From assembly GCA_002245855.1 (NCBI GenBank), contig NOUX01000008.1:62001-126000 (forward strand): a DNA stretch of 64,000 nucleotides, read 5' to 3'. The position numbers were made by a program, and so were the translations under genes. The stretch is from Sphingobacterium cellulitidis. GTDB lineage: Bacteria > Bacteroidota > Bacteroidia > Sphingobacteriales > Sphingobacteriaceae. This document shows, piece by piece, positions 54,421-62,802 of this stretch (the first letter of the stretch is position 1; every line of letters begins with the position of its first letter). The notes under the pieces are model-generated. The model did no database searches. It was not told the origin of the DNA and saw only the letters and a program-made list of their open reading frames with translations.

Positions 54421-55689
54421 ATGAAAAGATTTATTATATATTTTTCATGTATTTTTTTATTTGCATCCTGCGAAAAGAATACATTAAAAACCTTTGAAAT
54501 TGAAAAGGTCTGGAAAGATCCTCAAGAAAAGATGGATTATTTTAAAAAGGAGATATTATCAAATAAGGATGGTTGGGAAATTAGAATTAACAATGGATTA
54601 AATGGAGGAGTAACTGCAGGTTATATTCGGTTTGACAGTGAAAACAATGCTCAATTTTTGGTTGATTTTTCAGACTTATATAGTTCGCTACAGAAGACTG
54701 AAGTTGATCTTTCCGTAAAAGAACGGAATCCAAGTTTGATTTTTCCAGCAAATTCTACATTTGGCTATTTTACAACTTATACTAAGAGTATAGATTCGAT
54801 TTATAATTTCAACAAGGTAATCAATGATACAATTTATCTGGAAGGAGTAGCTGAGAAATCCAGTCTGAAACTTATTAAATGTAATGCTCAAACTGCAAAT
54901 CAGTTTGTAAAAAATCGTTTCGAGGAGAATAAAAAAACCATCAATAGTATTTTTCACGCTGAGAAATTCTTTTTCTACTTAAACACGCTGAACAATTCAT
55001 ACGATCTTGAAATGGATACTATTAATAGATTTATGAAATTACAATATAAGTATGCGGATAGTATTTCCATTGCGTCGAGTTACTACTTTTTTAATGGAGT
55101 TGGAATTACCTTAGAAAAACCAATAACTCTGGATGGTCAGAAAATTGAACATTTAAATCTACCGGAAATAAAAAATGGAAAACTAAATTTTCAAAACACC
55201 TTTTCGATCAGTAATGAAAGTAAGCCAAAGATTTATGATCCAAAATCGATTGATAGATTTCTTCGAAAAGAACCTCCTATAGTTTGGAGTTCATTTGATG
55301 GGTTTAGCACAAGAAAACAAAATGATATTGCTAAGATGAAAAGGATTCCACGCTTCACGGAATTTGTAATTTACCCTCGCTATGGTCTTGATTCAGCAAT
55401 TAATCAAGAATATGGATTTGTAGGATTTATTTTGGGGGATTATTTTGGAGAAGGGATTGAGAATCCAATTGTGGATAAAACAGCGGAAAATTTAGTGAAA
55501 TTTCGTCCATTAGGGGGTATGGGACCGAGAGCTAAAGAACCGAATACTGTTCATGCTCTAAAAGAAATTTTCAAGTATATATATAATCCTAAAGGGTTTT
55601 ATATTATCCCTTATAGAACCGGCTATTATTTAGTTGATGCAAGGGATGGCTTAACATGGGCATATTTTGTCAACTTAGCAAACAACTAG
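54421..55689 (+). CDS. DUF4302-type lipoprotein, second copy
   Basis: A 422-residue lipoprotein (lipobox LFASC) that shares with the first copy the NGW near the N-terminus (KKEILSNKDGWEIRI), the central strand order and a similar end (GYYLVDARDGLTWAYF). The two differ widely in sequence, so the duplication is old. I start at the ATG 54421; the frame from 54391 overlaps the previous gene. It closes the locus: the next gene is on the opposite strand. Function unknown. Confidence 0.78.
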   Translation: MKRFIIYFSCIFLFASCEKNTLKTFEIEKVWKDPQEKMDYFKKEILSNKDGWEIRINNGLNGGVTAGYIRFDSENNAQFLVDFSDLYSSLQKTEVDLSVKERNPSLIFPANSTFGYFTTYTKSIDSIYNFNKVINDTIYLEGVAEKSSLKLIKCNAQTANQFVKNRFEENKKTINSIFHAEKFFFYLNTLNNSYDLEMDTINRFMKLQYKYADSISIASSYYFFNGVGITLEKPITLDGQKIEHLNLPEIKNGKLNFQNTFSISNESKPKIYDPKSIDRFLRKEPPIVWSSFDGFSTRKQNDIAKMKRIPRFTEFVIYPRYGLDSAINQEYGFVGFILGDYFGEGIENPIVDKTAENLVKFRPLGGMGPRAKEPNTVHALKEIFKYIYNPKGFYIIPYRTGYYLVDARDGLTWAYFVNLANN

Positions 55690-55749
55690 CTTTAATACCC
55701 GAAATATAATAATGAATGGCAGATTAATATCTGCCATTCATTTTTTATG

Positions 55750-56823
55750 TTATACATTCAACAAACTATGCTGACTTGCTGTAAAGATATTTCTAAACAC
55801 AATATTTAACTCATTTTCTCTTTGGGCTGCTCTGATTCCGAGTAATGGTAAAACCTCTGCACAGTTCATACGAATATCCTTTGCAATCTCTCTAGAAAGT
55901 GTTGCAATATTCTCGAATAAGCTAGCATCAACTTCAGTATTTGCAATTGCCATTTCCCATAGTAAAACAGCATTATGTTTTACTTCCTTAACTTTATTTT
56001 CAAAGCTTGTTCTGATTTGGTCAAGCTGTTTAAATCTTTGTTTGCTATTCTTATCTGCCCAATTAGGATCTTTAGATTTTTCGAAATAGTATTTTTCGAT
56101 CAGGTCTAAGAATCGTTTAAACATCCCGACATAGTTCATCAAAAGGGTCAGTTCAGCAAAGGGCATAAATGGAATATTAAACAATGCCGAATCAGAAGTT
56201 CTACTGTTAGGATCTAGCATAAATGCATTTTCCTTTTTTACCTTTAGATTCTGAATAGAGAATGAATGGCTTGCTGTACATTCCAATCCGAAGGTATCCC
56301 AATCATATTCAATCAGCACATTTTCCCGTGGCACTAGAAAGGAATAATAAAGTGGTTCTCCTGAATCTGTTTTTACAGTTTCTCCATTTTTTATGATTTC
56401 AGCATTAAAAGTAAAATGAGTTAAATGGGGTGCTCCAGTTGCATAGCTCCAAAAGCCTGACACTACATAATGATCTTCCTGATCAATGGCCTTCCCTCCG
56501 ACTCTTCCACTTCCACCCAGACATATTTTAGGATCTGACCATAGTTTTTCAGACAGTTTAGGGTCAATAAATCCGGCAAACATATTTGCTCCAGCACATA
56601 AAGTTACTGTCCAGGCAAATCCGCCATCATAATAGGCTAATTCTTCGAGTAAATCCAAACCTTGAGGAAATGGCATTTCAAGTCCATTTAAATTTTTGGG
56701 AACCCATAAATTAAACCAGTTATTTCGGTAAGTAAACTCCAACTGTTCCTTCGTAAGGGATTTATGTTTAATACCTAAAGGCTGTAATTCTTTAATGATA
56801 TTGATTTGTTCTTGACTAAGCAT
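55750..56823 (-). CDS. Flavoprotein of the acyl-CoA dehydrogenase fold, possibly a group D hydroxylase
   Basis: A 357-residue protein with the ACAD layout: helical N-domain (LSQEQINIIKELQPLGI), beta-domain (CLGGSGRVGGKAIDQEDHYVVSGFWSYATGAPHLTHF) and C-terminal helical domain. The end, VFRNIFTASQHSLLN, resembles the flavin-hydroxylase branch (HsaA/DszC-like) rather than true acyl-CoA dehydrogenases, whose active-site Glu I do not see. Its ATG at 56823 overlaps the stop of the PnuC-type transporter by one base (TAATG). It is thus the second gene of a TPP-riboswitch-controlled unit, which hints at a role in thiamine or precursor salvage. Confidence 0.72.
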   Translation of the reverse strand: MLSQEQINIIKELQPLGIKHKSLTKEQLEFTYRNNWFNLWVPKNLNGLEMPFPQGLDLLEELAYYDGGFAWTVTLCAGANMFAGFIDPKLSEKLWSDPKICLGGSGRVGGKAIDQEDHYVVSGFWSYATGAPHLTHFTFNAEIIKNGETVKTDSGEPLYYSFLVPRENVLIEYDWDTFGLECTASHSFSIQNLKVKKENAFMLDPNSRTSDSALFNIPFMPFAELTLLMNYVGMFKRFLDLIEKYYFEKSKDPNWADKNSKQRFKQLDQIRTSFENKVKEVKHNAVLLWEMAIANTEVDASLFENIATLSREIAKDIRMNCAEVLPLLGIRAAQRENELNIVFRNIFTASQHSLLNV

Positions 56824-57446
56824 TAATTGAAATTTAATTGATCTGCGTTTTGTGATTGCATAATTTTCTTCCATTTAAGGAATCCGAAGATAGCGATCAC
56901 GAATAAAAATGTTGTTAGGGCAGCAAATAGATAGAGGTCTTTATGGATTAAAAGAGGAATTGCAAATAGGTTACTGATATTTAATAAAATCCAGTTTTCA
57001 ATTTTTCTTTTTGCTAGCAACCACATTCCAGCCCAAGCGGTTGAAGTCACCCAGGCATCCCAGACAGGAACATCTGAGTCTGTGATACTTCGAAGCAGAA
57101 AGTAAAACAATAAGAAGCCTGCAAAGACAATCGTTAGAACAATTTTCCATTCGGACTTTGATGTGTAGGATATTGGTTGCTCCTTTGCGGTTTTATTGCT
57201 CATCCAGAACCACCAACCATAGATGCTCATGACCAGATAATAGATTTGCAAGGCAATTTCTGCATATAGTCCTGCAGTAAATAGGACCATCATTCCAGAG
57301 ATAATTCCAAGGATTCCAAATAAATAATTGGATACTTTATTGTTTTTGGACAAAAGAACTTGGATGATACCACAGATTACGGAAAACCTTTCTAACCAAG
57401 AAGTTTCCTTTAAAGCATGAAAAATATTATTTAAGATTTCCTCCAA
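56823..57446 (-). CDS. pnuT: PnuC-family vitamin transporter, probably thiamine (PnuT)
   Basis: A 207-residue inner-membrane protein with about seven helices. NYLFGILGIISGMMVLFTAGLYAEIALQIYYLVMSIYGWWFW is typical of the PnuC family, as is WDAWVTSTAWAGMWLLAKRKIENWILL. The family includes nicotinamide riboside and thiamine transporters. The TPP riboswitch just upstream points to thiamine, so PnuT is preferred over PnuC. The start is a TTG at 57446; no ATG lies near enough to keep the first helix. The next gene overlaps it by one base. Confidence 0.88.
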   Translation of the reverse strand: MEEILNNIFHALKETSWLERFSVICGIIQVLLSKNNKVSNYLFGILGIISGMMVLFTAGLYAEIALQIYYLVMSIYGWWFWMSNKTAKEQPISYTSKSEWKIVLTIVFAGFLLFYFLLRSITDSDVPVWDAWVTSTAWAGMWLLAKRKIENWILLNISNLFAIPLLIHKDLYLFAALTTFLFVIAIFGFLKWKKIMQSQNADQLNFN

Positions 57447-57499
57447 TTTCGCTGAATTGATTATGCACTTATGGAGACAAGGGAAAGGATATAATTTAT

Positions 57500-57609
57500 T
57501 CCTACGCCAGCATTACCTGGATCAGGTTCATTTCGATGGATCATCGAAAATGGGTATCATCTCAGCCTAAAAATATGTCTCGCCAGAAGCGAGACATATT
57601 AGCACCCCA
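57500..57609 (-). ncRNA. TPP riboswitch (THI element)
   Basis: On the minus strand the sequence opens with GGGGTGCT, has GGCTGAGATGATACCC, and ends GAACCTGATCCAGGTAATGCTGGCGTAGGAA in the conserved order of the thiamine pyrophosphate aptamer. A long extra stem (ATATGTCTCGC with its complement, 57570-57600) forms the variable P3a arm. It lies 54 bases before the transporter start and 16 bases after the stop of mqo, so no terminator fits between mqo and it. It should lower expression of the transporter and flavoprotein when thiamine pyrophosphate is plentiful. Confidence 0.95.
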
Positions 57610-57625
57610 TAAGATATTATGAATA

Positions 57626-59122
57626 TTATTTATCTATCTGCAAAATAGCAGAAGTACGATTTCTAGTTGATTGACACAATTCTGCGTCATCATTTAATTT
57701 TTTACCCCATGAAGGAATCATTTCGCGTAATTTCTTACGGTACGCATCTGATTTTGCACGATCAGGGAAACATCTTTTCAACAGGTTGATCATGATAGCC
57801 ACTGATGTAGATGCACCAGGAGAAGCCCCTAATAATGCAGCGATAGAACCATCTGCACTGGACACCACTTCAGTTCCAAATTCTAGGATACCACCATGTT
57901 TAGGGTCTTTTTTAATTACTTGTACCCTTTGACCAGCTTTTTCAATTTCCCAATCTTCCAATCTAGCTGTTGGCATAAATTGTTTCAATGAATCCAATTT
58001 ATCCTGCGGTTTTTTCATTACCTCAGTAATTAAATATTTTGTCAGAGGTAGGTTATCCAATCCAGCAGAAAGCATAGGACGGATATTTGAAAGCTTAATA
58101 GACGCAGGTAAATCGAAGTAGGATCCTTTTTTCAAGAATTTGGTTGAGAAACCAGCATAAGGACCAAAAAGTAAAGCTTGTTTACCATCGATATAACGAG
58201 TGTCTAAATGCGGTACAGACATTGGAGGCGCACCAACAGATGCTTTACCATATACCTTGGCATGGTGTTGTTTAATAATTTCTTCGTTATTACATCTTAA
58301 CCATTGACCTCCCACAGGGAAACCACCGTATCCTTTTGCTTCTGGGATACCCGATTTTTCCAATAATAACAAGGAGTGACCACCGGCACCAATGAATACG
58401 AATTTTGCTAGGATTTCTCTTTTCTGGCCAGTTTTTAAGTCTTTAACTTCAACTTCCCATCTTCCGTCATCTTCGCGGTCAATATCTTTTACCTCTTGAT
58501 TCAAGGACAATTTAATATTGTCTTTACCATCCAAGTAGGTAATCAAATCTTTTGTTAGAGCACCAAAGTTCACATCTGTTCCGATGTCCATTTTTGTGGC
58601 GGCGATAGGCTCATCCACTGCTCGTCCTTCCATCATCAAAGGCACCCATTCGTTCAACAAAGTTTTATCCTCAGTATATTCCATACCCTTGAATAAATTT
58701 TGTTTCGTCATGGTTTCGAATCTTGTTTTTAAGAATTGTACATCTTTTTCACCAAATACCGCAGACATGTGAGGCACACGGCGGATAAAATGGTTAGGAT
58801 TCTTGATAATGTTCTTTTCTACTAGGTAAGACCAAAACTGCTTTGAAATCTCATATTGTTCAGCAATACTAATTGCTTTATCAATTTTTACTGATCCATC
58901 AGCCTGCTCTGGAGTATAGTTTAGTTCACAAAGTGCGGAGTGTCCTGTTCCGGCATTATTCCACGCATCTGAACTCTCGGCAGCAACAACATCCAAACGC
59001 TCGATTATCTCAATATTAATATCTGGACTTAGCTCATTAATTAACGTACCTAACGTCGCACTCATGATACCACCACCAATCAGAACGACGTCTACTTCCG
59101 TTTTCTTTGTTTTCTTACCCAT
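57626..59122 (-). CDS. mqo: Malate:quinone oxidoreductase
   Basis: A 498-residue membrane-associated flavoprotein that oxidises malate to oxaloacetate and passes electrons to menaquinone. VDVVLIGGGIMSATLGTLINELSPDINIEIIERLDVVAAESSDAWNNAGTGHSALCELNYTP is the hallmark N-terminus, and GASPGASTSVAIMINLLKRCFPD the C-terminal FAD site. Length is normal. It has a -7 box TAATTTTG at 59140-59147. It produces oxaloacetate for pckA, and dctA brings the substrate. Confidence 0.95.
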   Translation of the reverse strand: MGKKTKKTEVDVVLIGGGIMSATLGTLINELSPDINIEIIERLDVVAAESSDAWNNAGTGHSALCELNYTPEQADGSVKIDKAISIAEQYEISKQFWSYLVEKNIIKNPNHFIRRVPHMSAVFGEKDVQFLKTRFETMTKQNLFKGMEYTEDKTLLNEWVPLMMEGRAVDEPIAATKMDIGTDVNFGALTKDLITYLDGKDNIKLSLNQEVKDIDREDDGRWEVEVKDLKTGQKREILAKFVFIGAGGHSLLLLEKSGIPEAKGYGGFPVGGQWLRCNNEEIIKQHHAKVYGKASVGAPPMSVPHLDTRYIDGKQALLFGPYAGFSTKFLKKGSYFDLPASIKLSNIRPMLSAGLDNLPLTKYLITEVMKKPQDKLDSLKQFMPTARLEDWEIEKAGQRVQVIKKDPKHGGILEFGTEVVSSADGSIAALLGASPGASTSVAIMINLLKRCFPDRAKSDAYRKKLREMIPSWGKKLNDDAELCQSTRNRTSAILQIDK

Positions 59123-59139
59123 GGTTTTTAAATGAAATA

Positions 59140-59147
59140 CAAAATTA
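59140..59147 (-). promoter_or_regulatory. -7 box of mqo
   Basis: On the minus strand this reads TAATTTTG, an exact TAnnTTTG match, 17 bases before the ATG. Confidence 0.45.
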
Positions 59148-59357
59148 ATATTCGGTTTATATTATAGCGAATAAATTTGTCAGAAACGTTTCAAATATTT
59201 GTGATTTTATCAATAAATACCCTTTCTCTTATTCAATTCTACCATAATCCCATTTTTTTGCAGGAATGAACTTTCTATTCCTACACATTTTTTGTATTAT
59301 GCAGTTTATTTGTCACTTTTGTGGACATTCTATTATTGAACATAAATAATTAATTAT

Positions 59358-60101
59358 ATGAAATTGTTAGCCGGAAAAACCGCCTTAATTACTGGGGCAT
59401 CCAAAGGAATAGGTCGTAAAATAGCGGAGGTATTTGCTGAGAATGGAGCAAACGTTGCTTTTACTTACCTATCTTCTGTAGAAAAAGGCCAGGCTCTAGA
59501 AAAAGAACTTGAACAATTTGGAACAAAAGTAAAGGGTTATCGTTCCGACGCTTCCAAATTTGATGAAGCTGATCAATTAATCAATGATATCGTAGCTGAT
59601 TTTGGGACTTTGGACATTGTTGTAAATAATGCCGGAATCACAAAAGACGGTTTGTTAATGCGTATGACCGAAGAAAATTGGGATGATGTAATTAACATCA
59701 ACTTAAAATCAATTTTCAATGTTTCTAAAGCGGCATCTAAAGTGATGATGAAGAACCGCAAAGGTAGCATCATCAATATGAGTTCTGTTGTTGGGGTTCA
59801 AGGAAATGCTGGACAAGCCAACTACGCTGCCTCAAAAGCAGGAATTATTGGTTTCTCCAAATCATTGGCAAAAGAATTAGGCTCAAGAAACATCCGTACA
59901 AACGTTGTTGCTCCAGGATTTATCCGCACGGAAATGACTGACGTTTTAGACCCTAAAGTGGTTGAAGGATGGGAAGCAAATATTCCATTGAAAAGAGCAG
60001 GTCAACCAGAAGATGTAGCAAATGCTTGTCTTTTCTTGGCCTCAGATTTATCATCATACATCACAGGTCAAGTAATTCCTGTATGTGGTGGTATGTTATA
60101 A
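59358..60101 (+). CDS. fabG: 3-oxoacyl-ACP reductase
   Basis: A 247-residue short-chain dehydrogenase that reduces 3-oxoacyl-ACP with NADPH in fatty-acid elongation. It has the cofactor motif TGASKGIG (residues 12-19), the NNAG motif and the catalytic Ser-Tyr-Lys set (MSSVVG, then YAASKAG), plus RTEMTDVL and GGML at the end. Length is exactly that of bacterial FabG. It sits alone with a strong terminator; other fab genes are not in the window. Confidence 0.92.
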   Translation: MKLLAGKTALITGASKGIGRKIAEVFAENGANVAFTYLSSVEKGQALEKELEQFGTKVKGYRSDASKFDEADQLINDIVADFGTLDIVVNNAGITKDGLLMRMTEENWDDVININLKSIFNVSKAASKVMMKNRKGSIINMSSVVGVQGNAGQANYAASKAGIIGFSKSLAKELGSRNIRTNVVAPGFIRTEMTDVLDPKVVEGWEANIPLKRAGQPEDVANACLFLASDLSSYITGQVIPVCGGML

Positions 60102-60119
60102 GAGTATTTAATTATTCAA

Positions 60120-60155
60120 ACAAAAAGAGACTTCTATTTGGAAGTCTCTTTTTGT
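60120..60155 (+). terminator. Terminator of fabG
   Basis: A perfect 15-bp stem (ACAAAAAGAGACTTC) with a 6-base loop, T-rich on the 3' arm, 18 bases past the fabG stop. Confidence 0.8.
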
Positions 60156-60181
60156 TTGAAAGCTTTTGCTGTTTGATGTTG

Positions 60182-60189
60182 TATATTTG
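60182..60189 (+). promoter_or_regulatory. -7 box of the LuxE-like gene
   Basis: TATATTTG matches TAnnTTTG exactly and ends five bases before the ATG at 60195, implying a leaderless mRNA. Confidence 0.55.
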
Positions 60190-60194
60190 CTGCA

Positions 60195-61175
60195 ATGGAA
60201 ATAGCTAATAAGATATTCAATATACAATCTGAGGAAGAATTCAATCATTGTGCACTTGAAGTTTTCAAATTTCAAGCTCAAAACAATAAGGTCTATCAGC
60301 AGTATATTGATGTTTTAGGTATTAACCCGAAAGATATAATCCACTATAAAAATATTCCTTTTTTACCTATCCAATTCTTTAAATCCCAGGATATAATTGT
60401 GGAAGGATTAATTCCTGAAGTTACTTTCTCGTCATCAGGCACTACTGGCATGATCACTAGTAAGCATCTTGTTGCAAAATCCAGTTTGTACATTGAAAGT
60501 TTCAGAAATGCATTTGAGGAATTCTATGGAGATGTAAAGGATATAGCTATTCTTGCATTGCTCCCATCCTATCTTGAACGCTCTGGATCTTCGTTGATCT
60601 ATATGGTTGATGATTTAATCAATAGATCAGAGAAACCTGAAAGTGGTTATTTTTTGTATAACCATGAAGATCTTTTCAATCGTCTAACTGAGTTAAGGAA
60701 TTCAAACACAAAAACAGTGTTGTTTGGCGTAACTTATGCGCTCTTAGACTTTATTGAGAATTTCAATATTGATTTTCCTGAATTAATCGTCATGGAAACC
60801 GGTGGTATGAAGGGTAAGCGAAAGGAAATGATCAGGGAAGAGTTGCATGAAATTCTTTGTAAAGGATTTAATGTCCCTAGTATACATTCTGAATATGGAA
60901 TGACAGAATTGTTATCCCAAGGGTATTCAAGTGGAAATGGGCTCTTTAAAACACCGAATTGGATGAAGATATTAATCCGTGACACCAATGATCCATTGAC
61001 ACTTTTGGACAACAAAAAAACAGGAGCAATAAATGTCATTGATTTAGCCAATTATTATTCCTGTTCTTTTATTGCTACTCAAGACTTAGGGAAATTTCAT
61101 TCCGATGGGTCCTTTGAGATATTAGGAAGATTTGACAACTCTGATATCCGAGGTTGCAATCTTCTTGTTCAATAA
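60195..61175 (+). CDS. LuxE-like acyl-protein synthetase (acyl-activating)
   Basis: A 326-residue member of the ANL-type acyl-activating superfamily. FSSSGTTGMITSKHLVA (about 75-91) is the ATP-binding P-loop. IHSEYGMTELLSQGYSSGNG (about 233-252) is the second nucleotide-binding motif. The N-terminal INPKDIIHYKNIPFLPIQFFKSQ segment matches the LuxE family (acyl-protein synthetase of bacterial luminescence). There is no LuxC or LuxD partner, so it works in another acyl-transfer process. It follows fabG but has its own -7 box. Confidence 0.83.
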   Translation: MEIANKIFNIQSEEEFNHCALEVFKFQAQNNKVYQQYIDVLGINPKDIIHYKNIPFLPIQFFKSQDIIVEGLIPEVTFSSSGTTGMITSKHLVAKSSLYIESFRNAFEEFYGDVKDIAILALLPSYLERSGSSLIYMVDDLINRSEKPESGYFLYNHEDLFNRLTELRNSNTKTVLFGVTYALLDFIENFNIDFPELIVMETGGMKGKRKEMIREELHEILCKGFNVPSIHSEYGMTELLSQGYSSGNGLFKTPNWMKILIRDTNDPLTLLDNKKTGAINVIDLANYYSCSFIATQDLGKFHSDGSFEILGRFDNSDIRGCNLLVQ

Positions 61176-61176
61176 T

Positions 61177-62046
61177 TTATTGTAAGCTAGGGTCTTCAAA
61201 GGTATTTCCGGCATTGATATCGCCAGTTTCATATCCTTTTTTAAACCAATACATCCGTTGTTCAGAAGTACCATGGGTGAAGGATTCTGGGTTTGCTTGT
61301 CCATAAGCTTGTTCTTGAATATGGTCATCTCCCACAGCTGCAGCGGCATTCATCCCATCCACGATATCATCATAGTTAATCTCCACATCAGTTAGCTTAT
61401 TTAAGTGATGTGCCCATACCCCAGCATAGAAATCCGCTTGAAGTTCAGTCATAACCGAAATTTTATTGTTTTCACGTTCGCTTAATTTAGAGCGAAGGGC
61501 ATTTGTTTGAGATAATACGCCAAAAATATTCTGAATATGGTGACCAACTTCATGAGCAATTACATAAGCAAGCGCAAATTCACCCTTAGCGCCATATTTT
61601 TGAGAAAGCTCACGATTAAAGCTTAAATCCAAATATATTTTCTGATCTCCTGGACAGTAAAACGGTCCAAAGGCAGACCTTCCAACTCCACAACCTCCGG
61701 TTTCAATACCTTCAGTATAGACCAATAAGGTCGGTTGAGGATAAGATTTTCCATTATCTTGAAAAATTTTAGCCCAGACATCGTCGGTACTCGTTAGTAC
61801 AACTCTGGCGAAATCCATCAATTTATCTTCTTCAGGAGTAGATTGATATTCTCCTTGTTCATTTACAGATCCTTGCTGTCCCGAACCTTGCATCTGGTTC
61901 AATAAATCGTTGGGGTCTCCACCCATCAAAAAGCCGATAATCAATACGATTACACCACCTATTCCCCCAAGAGTCAACTTTTGCCCACCAGACATCCCTC
62001 TACGATCTTCGATATTACCGCCGCGGCGGCCGCCTTGCCATTTCAT
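61177..62046 (-). CDS. ypfJ: Putative neutral zinc metallopeptidase (YpfJ family)
   Basis: A 289-residue membrane-anchored protein with one N-terminal helix (LTLGGIGGVIVLIIGFLMGG, about 24-43). The zinc motif is His175-Glu176-Val-Gly-His179-His180 in AYVIAHEVGHHIQN. GCGVGRSAFGPFYCPGDQKIYLDLSF and MTELQADFYAGVWAHH are diagnostic for the family. Function in vivo is little known. A glycine- and arginine-rich N-terminus (MKWQGGRRGGNIEDRRGM) is usual. It converges on the LuxE-like gene with one base between them. Confidence 0.92.
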   Translation of the reverse strand: MKWQGGRRGGNIEDRRGMSGGQKLTLGGIGGVIVLIIGFLMGGDPNDLLNQMQGSGQQGSVNEQGEYQSTPEEDKLMDFARVVLTSTDDVWAKIFQDNGKSYPQPTLLVYTEGIETGGCGVGRSAFGPFYCPGDQKIYLDLSFNRELSQKYGAKGEFALAYVIAHEVGHHIQNIFGVLSQTNALRSKLSERENNKISVMTELQADFYAGVWAHHLNKLTDVEINYDDIVDGMNAAAAVGDDHIQEQAYGQANPESFTHGTSEQRMYWFKKGYETGDINAGNTFEDPSLQ

Positions 62047-62165
62047 AAATATTTCTTTATTTAATTTTAGTTTGTATTTGGTTACACTACAAATTCTTTG
62101 CCATTGCTATAATCAGGAGGCAATGTAGCTTAAAGGTACAATTCATTCCCCTCATTTAAAATGCT

Positions 62166-62173
62166 TATCTTTG
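62166..62173 (+). promoter_or_regulatory. -7 box of the PhnA-like gene
   Basis: TATCTTTG matches TAnnTTTG exactly, 24 bases before the ATG at 62198. It shows the frame that starts with TTG at 62171 would begin inside the promoter, so 62198 is the start. Confidence 0.6.
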
Positions 62174-62197
62174 AAATCATTATATATTACCAAACAT

Positions 62198-62773
62198 ATG
62201 TTATTAGACGATCTGAAAAATAGAAGTGAGAACCAATGCGAACTTTGTCGCTCGACCGAAAACCTTGATATTTACGAAGTACCTCCTACCTCAAACGCTT
62301 CCTTAGATAACAGCATTTTGATCTGTTCTGTTTGCAAAGGGCAAATAGAAAAAACTGAACAGATAGATCCTGAGCACTGGAAAGTTCTTGGCGAAACTAT
62401 GTGGTCAGAGCATCTTCCGGTTCAAGTGGTTGCTTGGAGAATGTTGAGCAGATTGAGAAATGAGGCTTGGGCTGCTAATAATCTGGATATCCTTTACCTT
62501 GATGATGAGACTCTAGAATGGGCTAAGAAAACCGGAGACCATGAAGCCGAGGCTACAGTTGAATTTCACCAAGATTCTAATGGAGCACGATTATTCGAGG
62601 GTGATACGGTTGTATTAATTAAGACATTAGATGTAAAGGGTTCAAGTATTTCAGCTAAATTAGGAACTGTTGTTAAAAATATTCGACTTGTTCCTGACAA
62701 TACAGAACAGATTGAAGGCAAGATTGAAGGCCAAACAATCGTTATATTAACAAAGTATCTTCGCAAGGGCTAA
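62198..62773 (+). CDS. PhnA-domain zinc-ribbon protein
   Basis: A 191-residue protein with an N-terminal zinc ribbon (Cys14, Cys17, Cys43, Cys46) and a C-terminal SH3-like PhnA domain (GDTVVLIKTLDVKGSSISAKLGTVVKNIRLV). The central part (HWKVLGETMWSEHLPVQVVAWRMLSRL) is the YjdM-like region. Despite the name it is not a phosphonate hydrolase, and the function is unknown. The start at 62198 is fixed by the -7 box upstream. It lies 29 bases before the rhodanese-thioredoxin gene in the same direction. Confidence 0.87.
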   Translation: MLLDDLKNRSENQCELCRSTENLDIYEVPPTSNASLDNSILICSVCKGQIEKTEQIDPEHWKVLGETMWSEHLPVQVVAWRMLSRLRNEAWAANNLDILYLDDETLEWAKKTGDHEAEATVEFHQDSNGARLFEGDTVVLIKTLDVKGSSISAKLGTVVKNIRLVPDNTEQIEGKIEGQTIVILTKYLRKG

Positions 62774-62802
62774 TCCTTGGTTATACTAGAAAAACATTTG
62801 TA

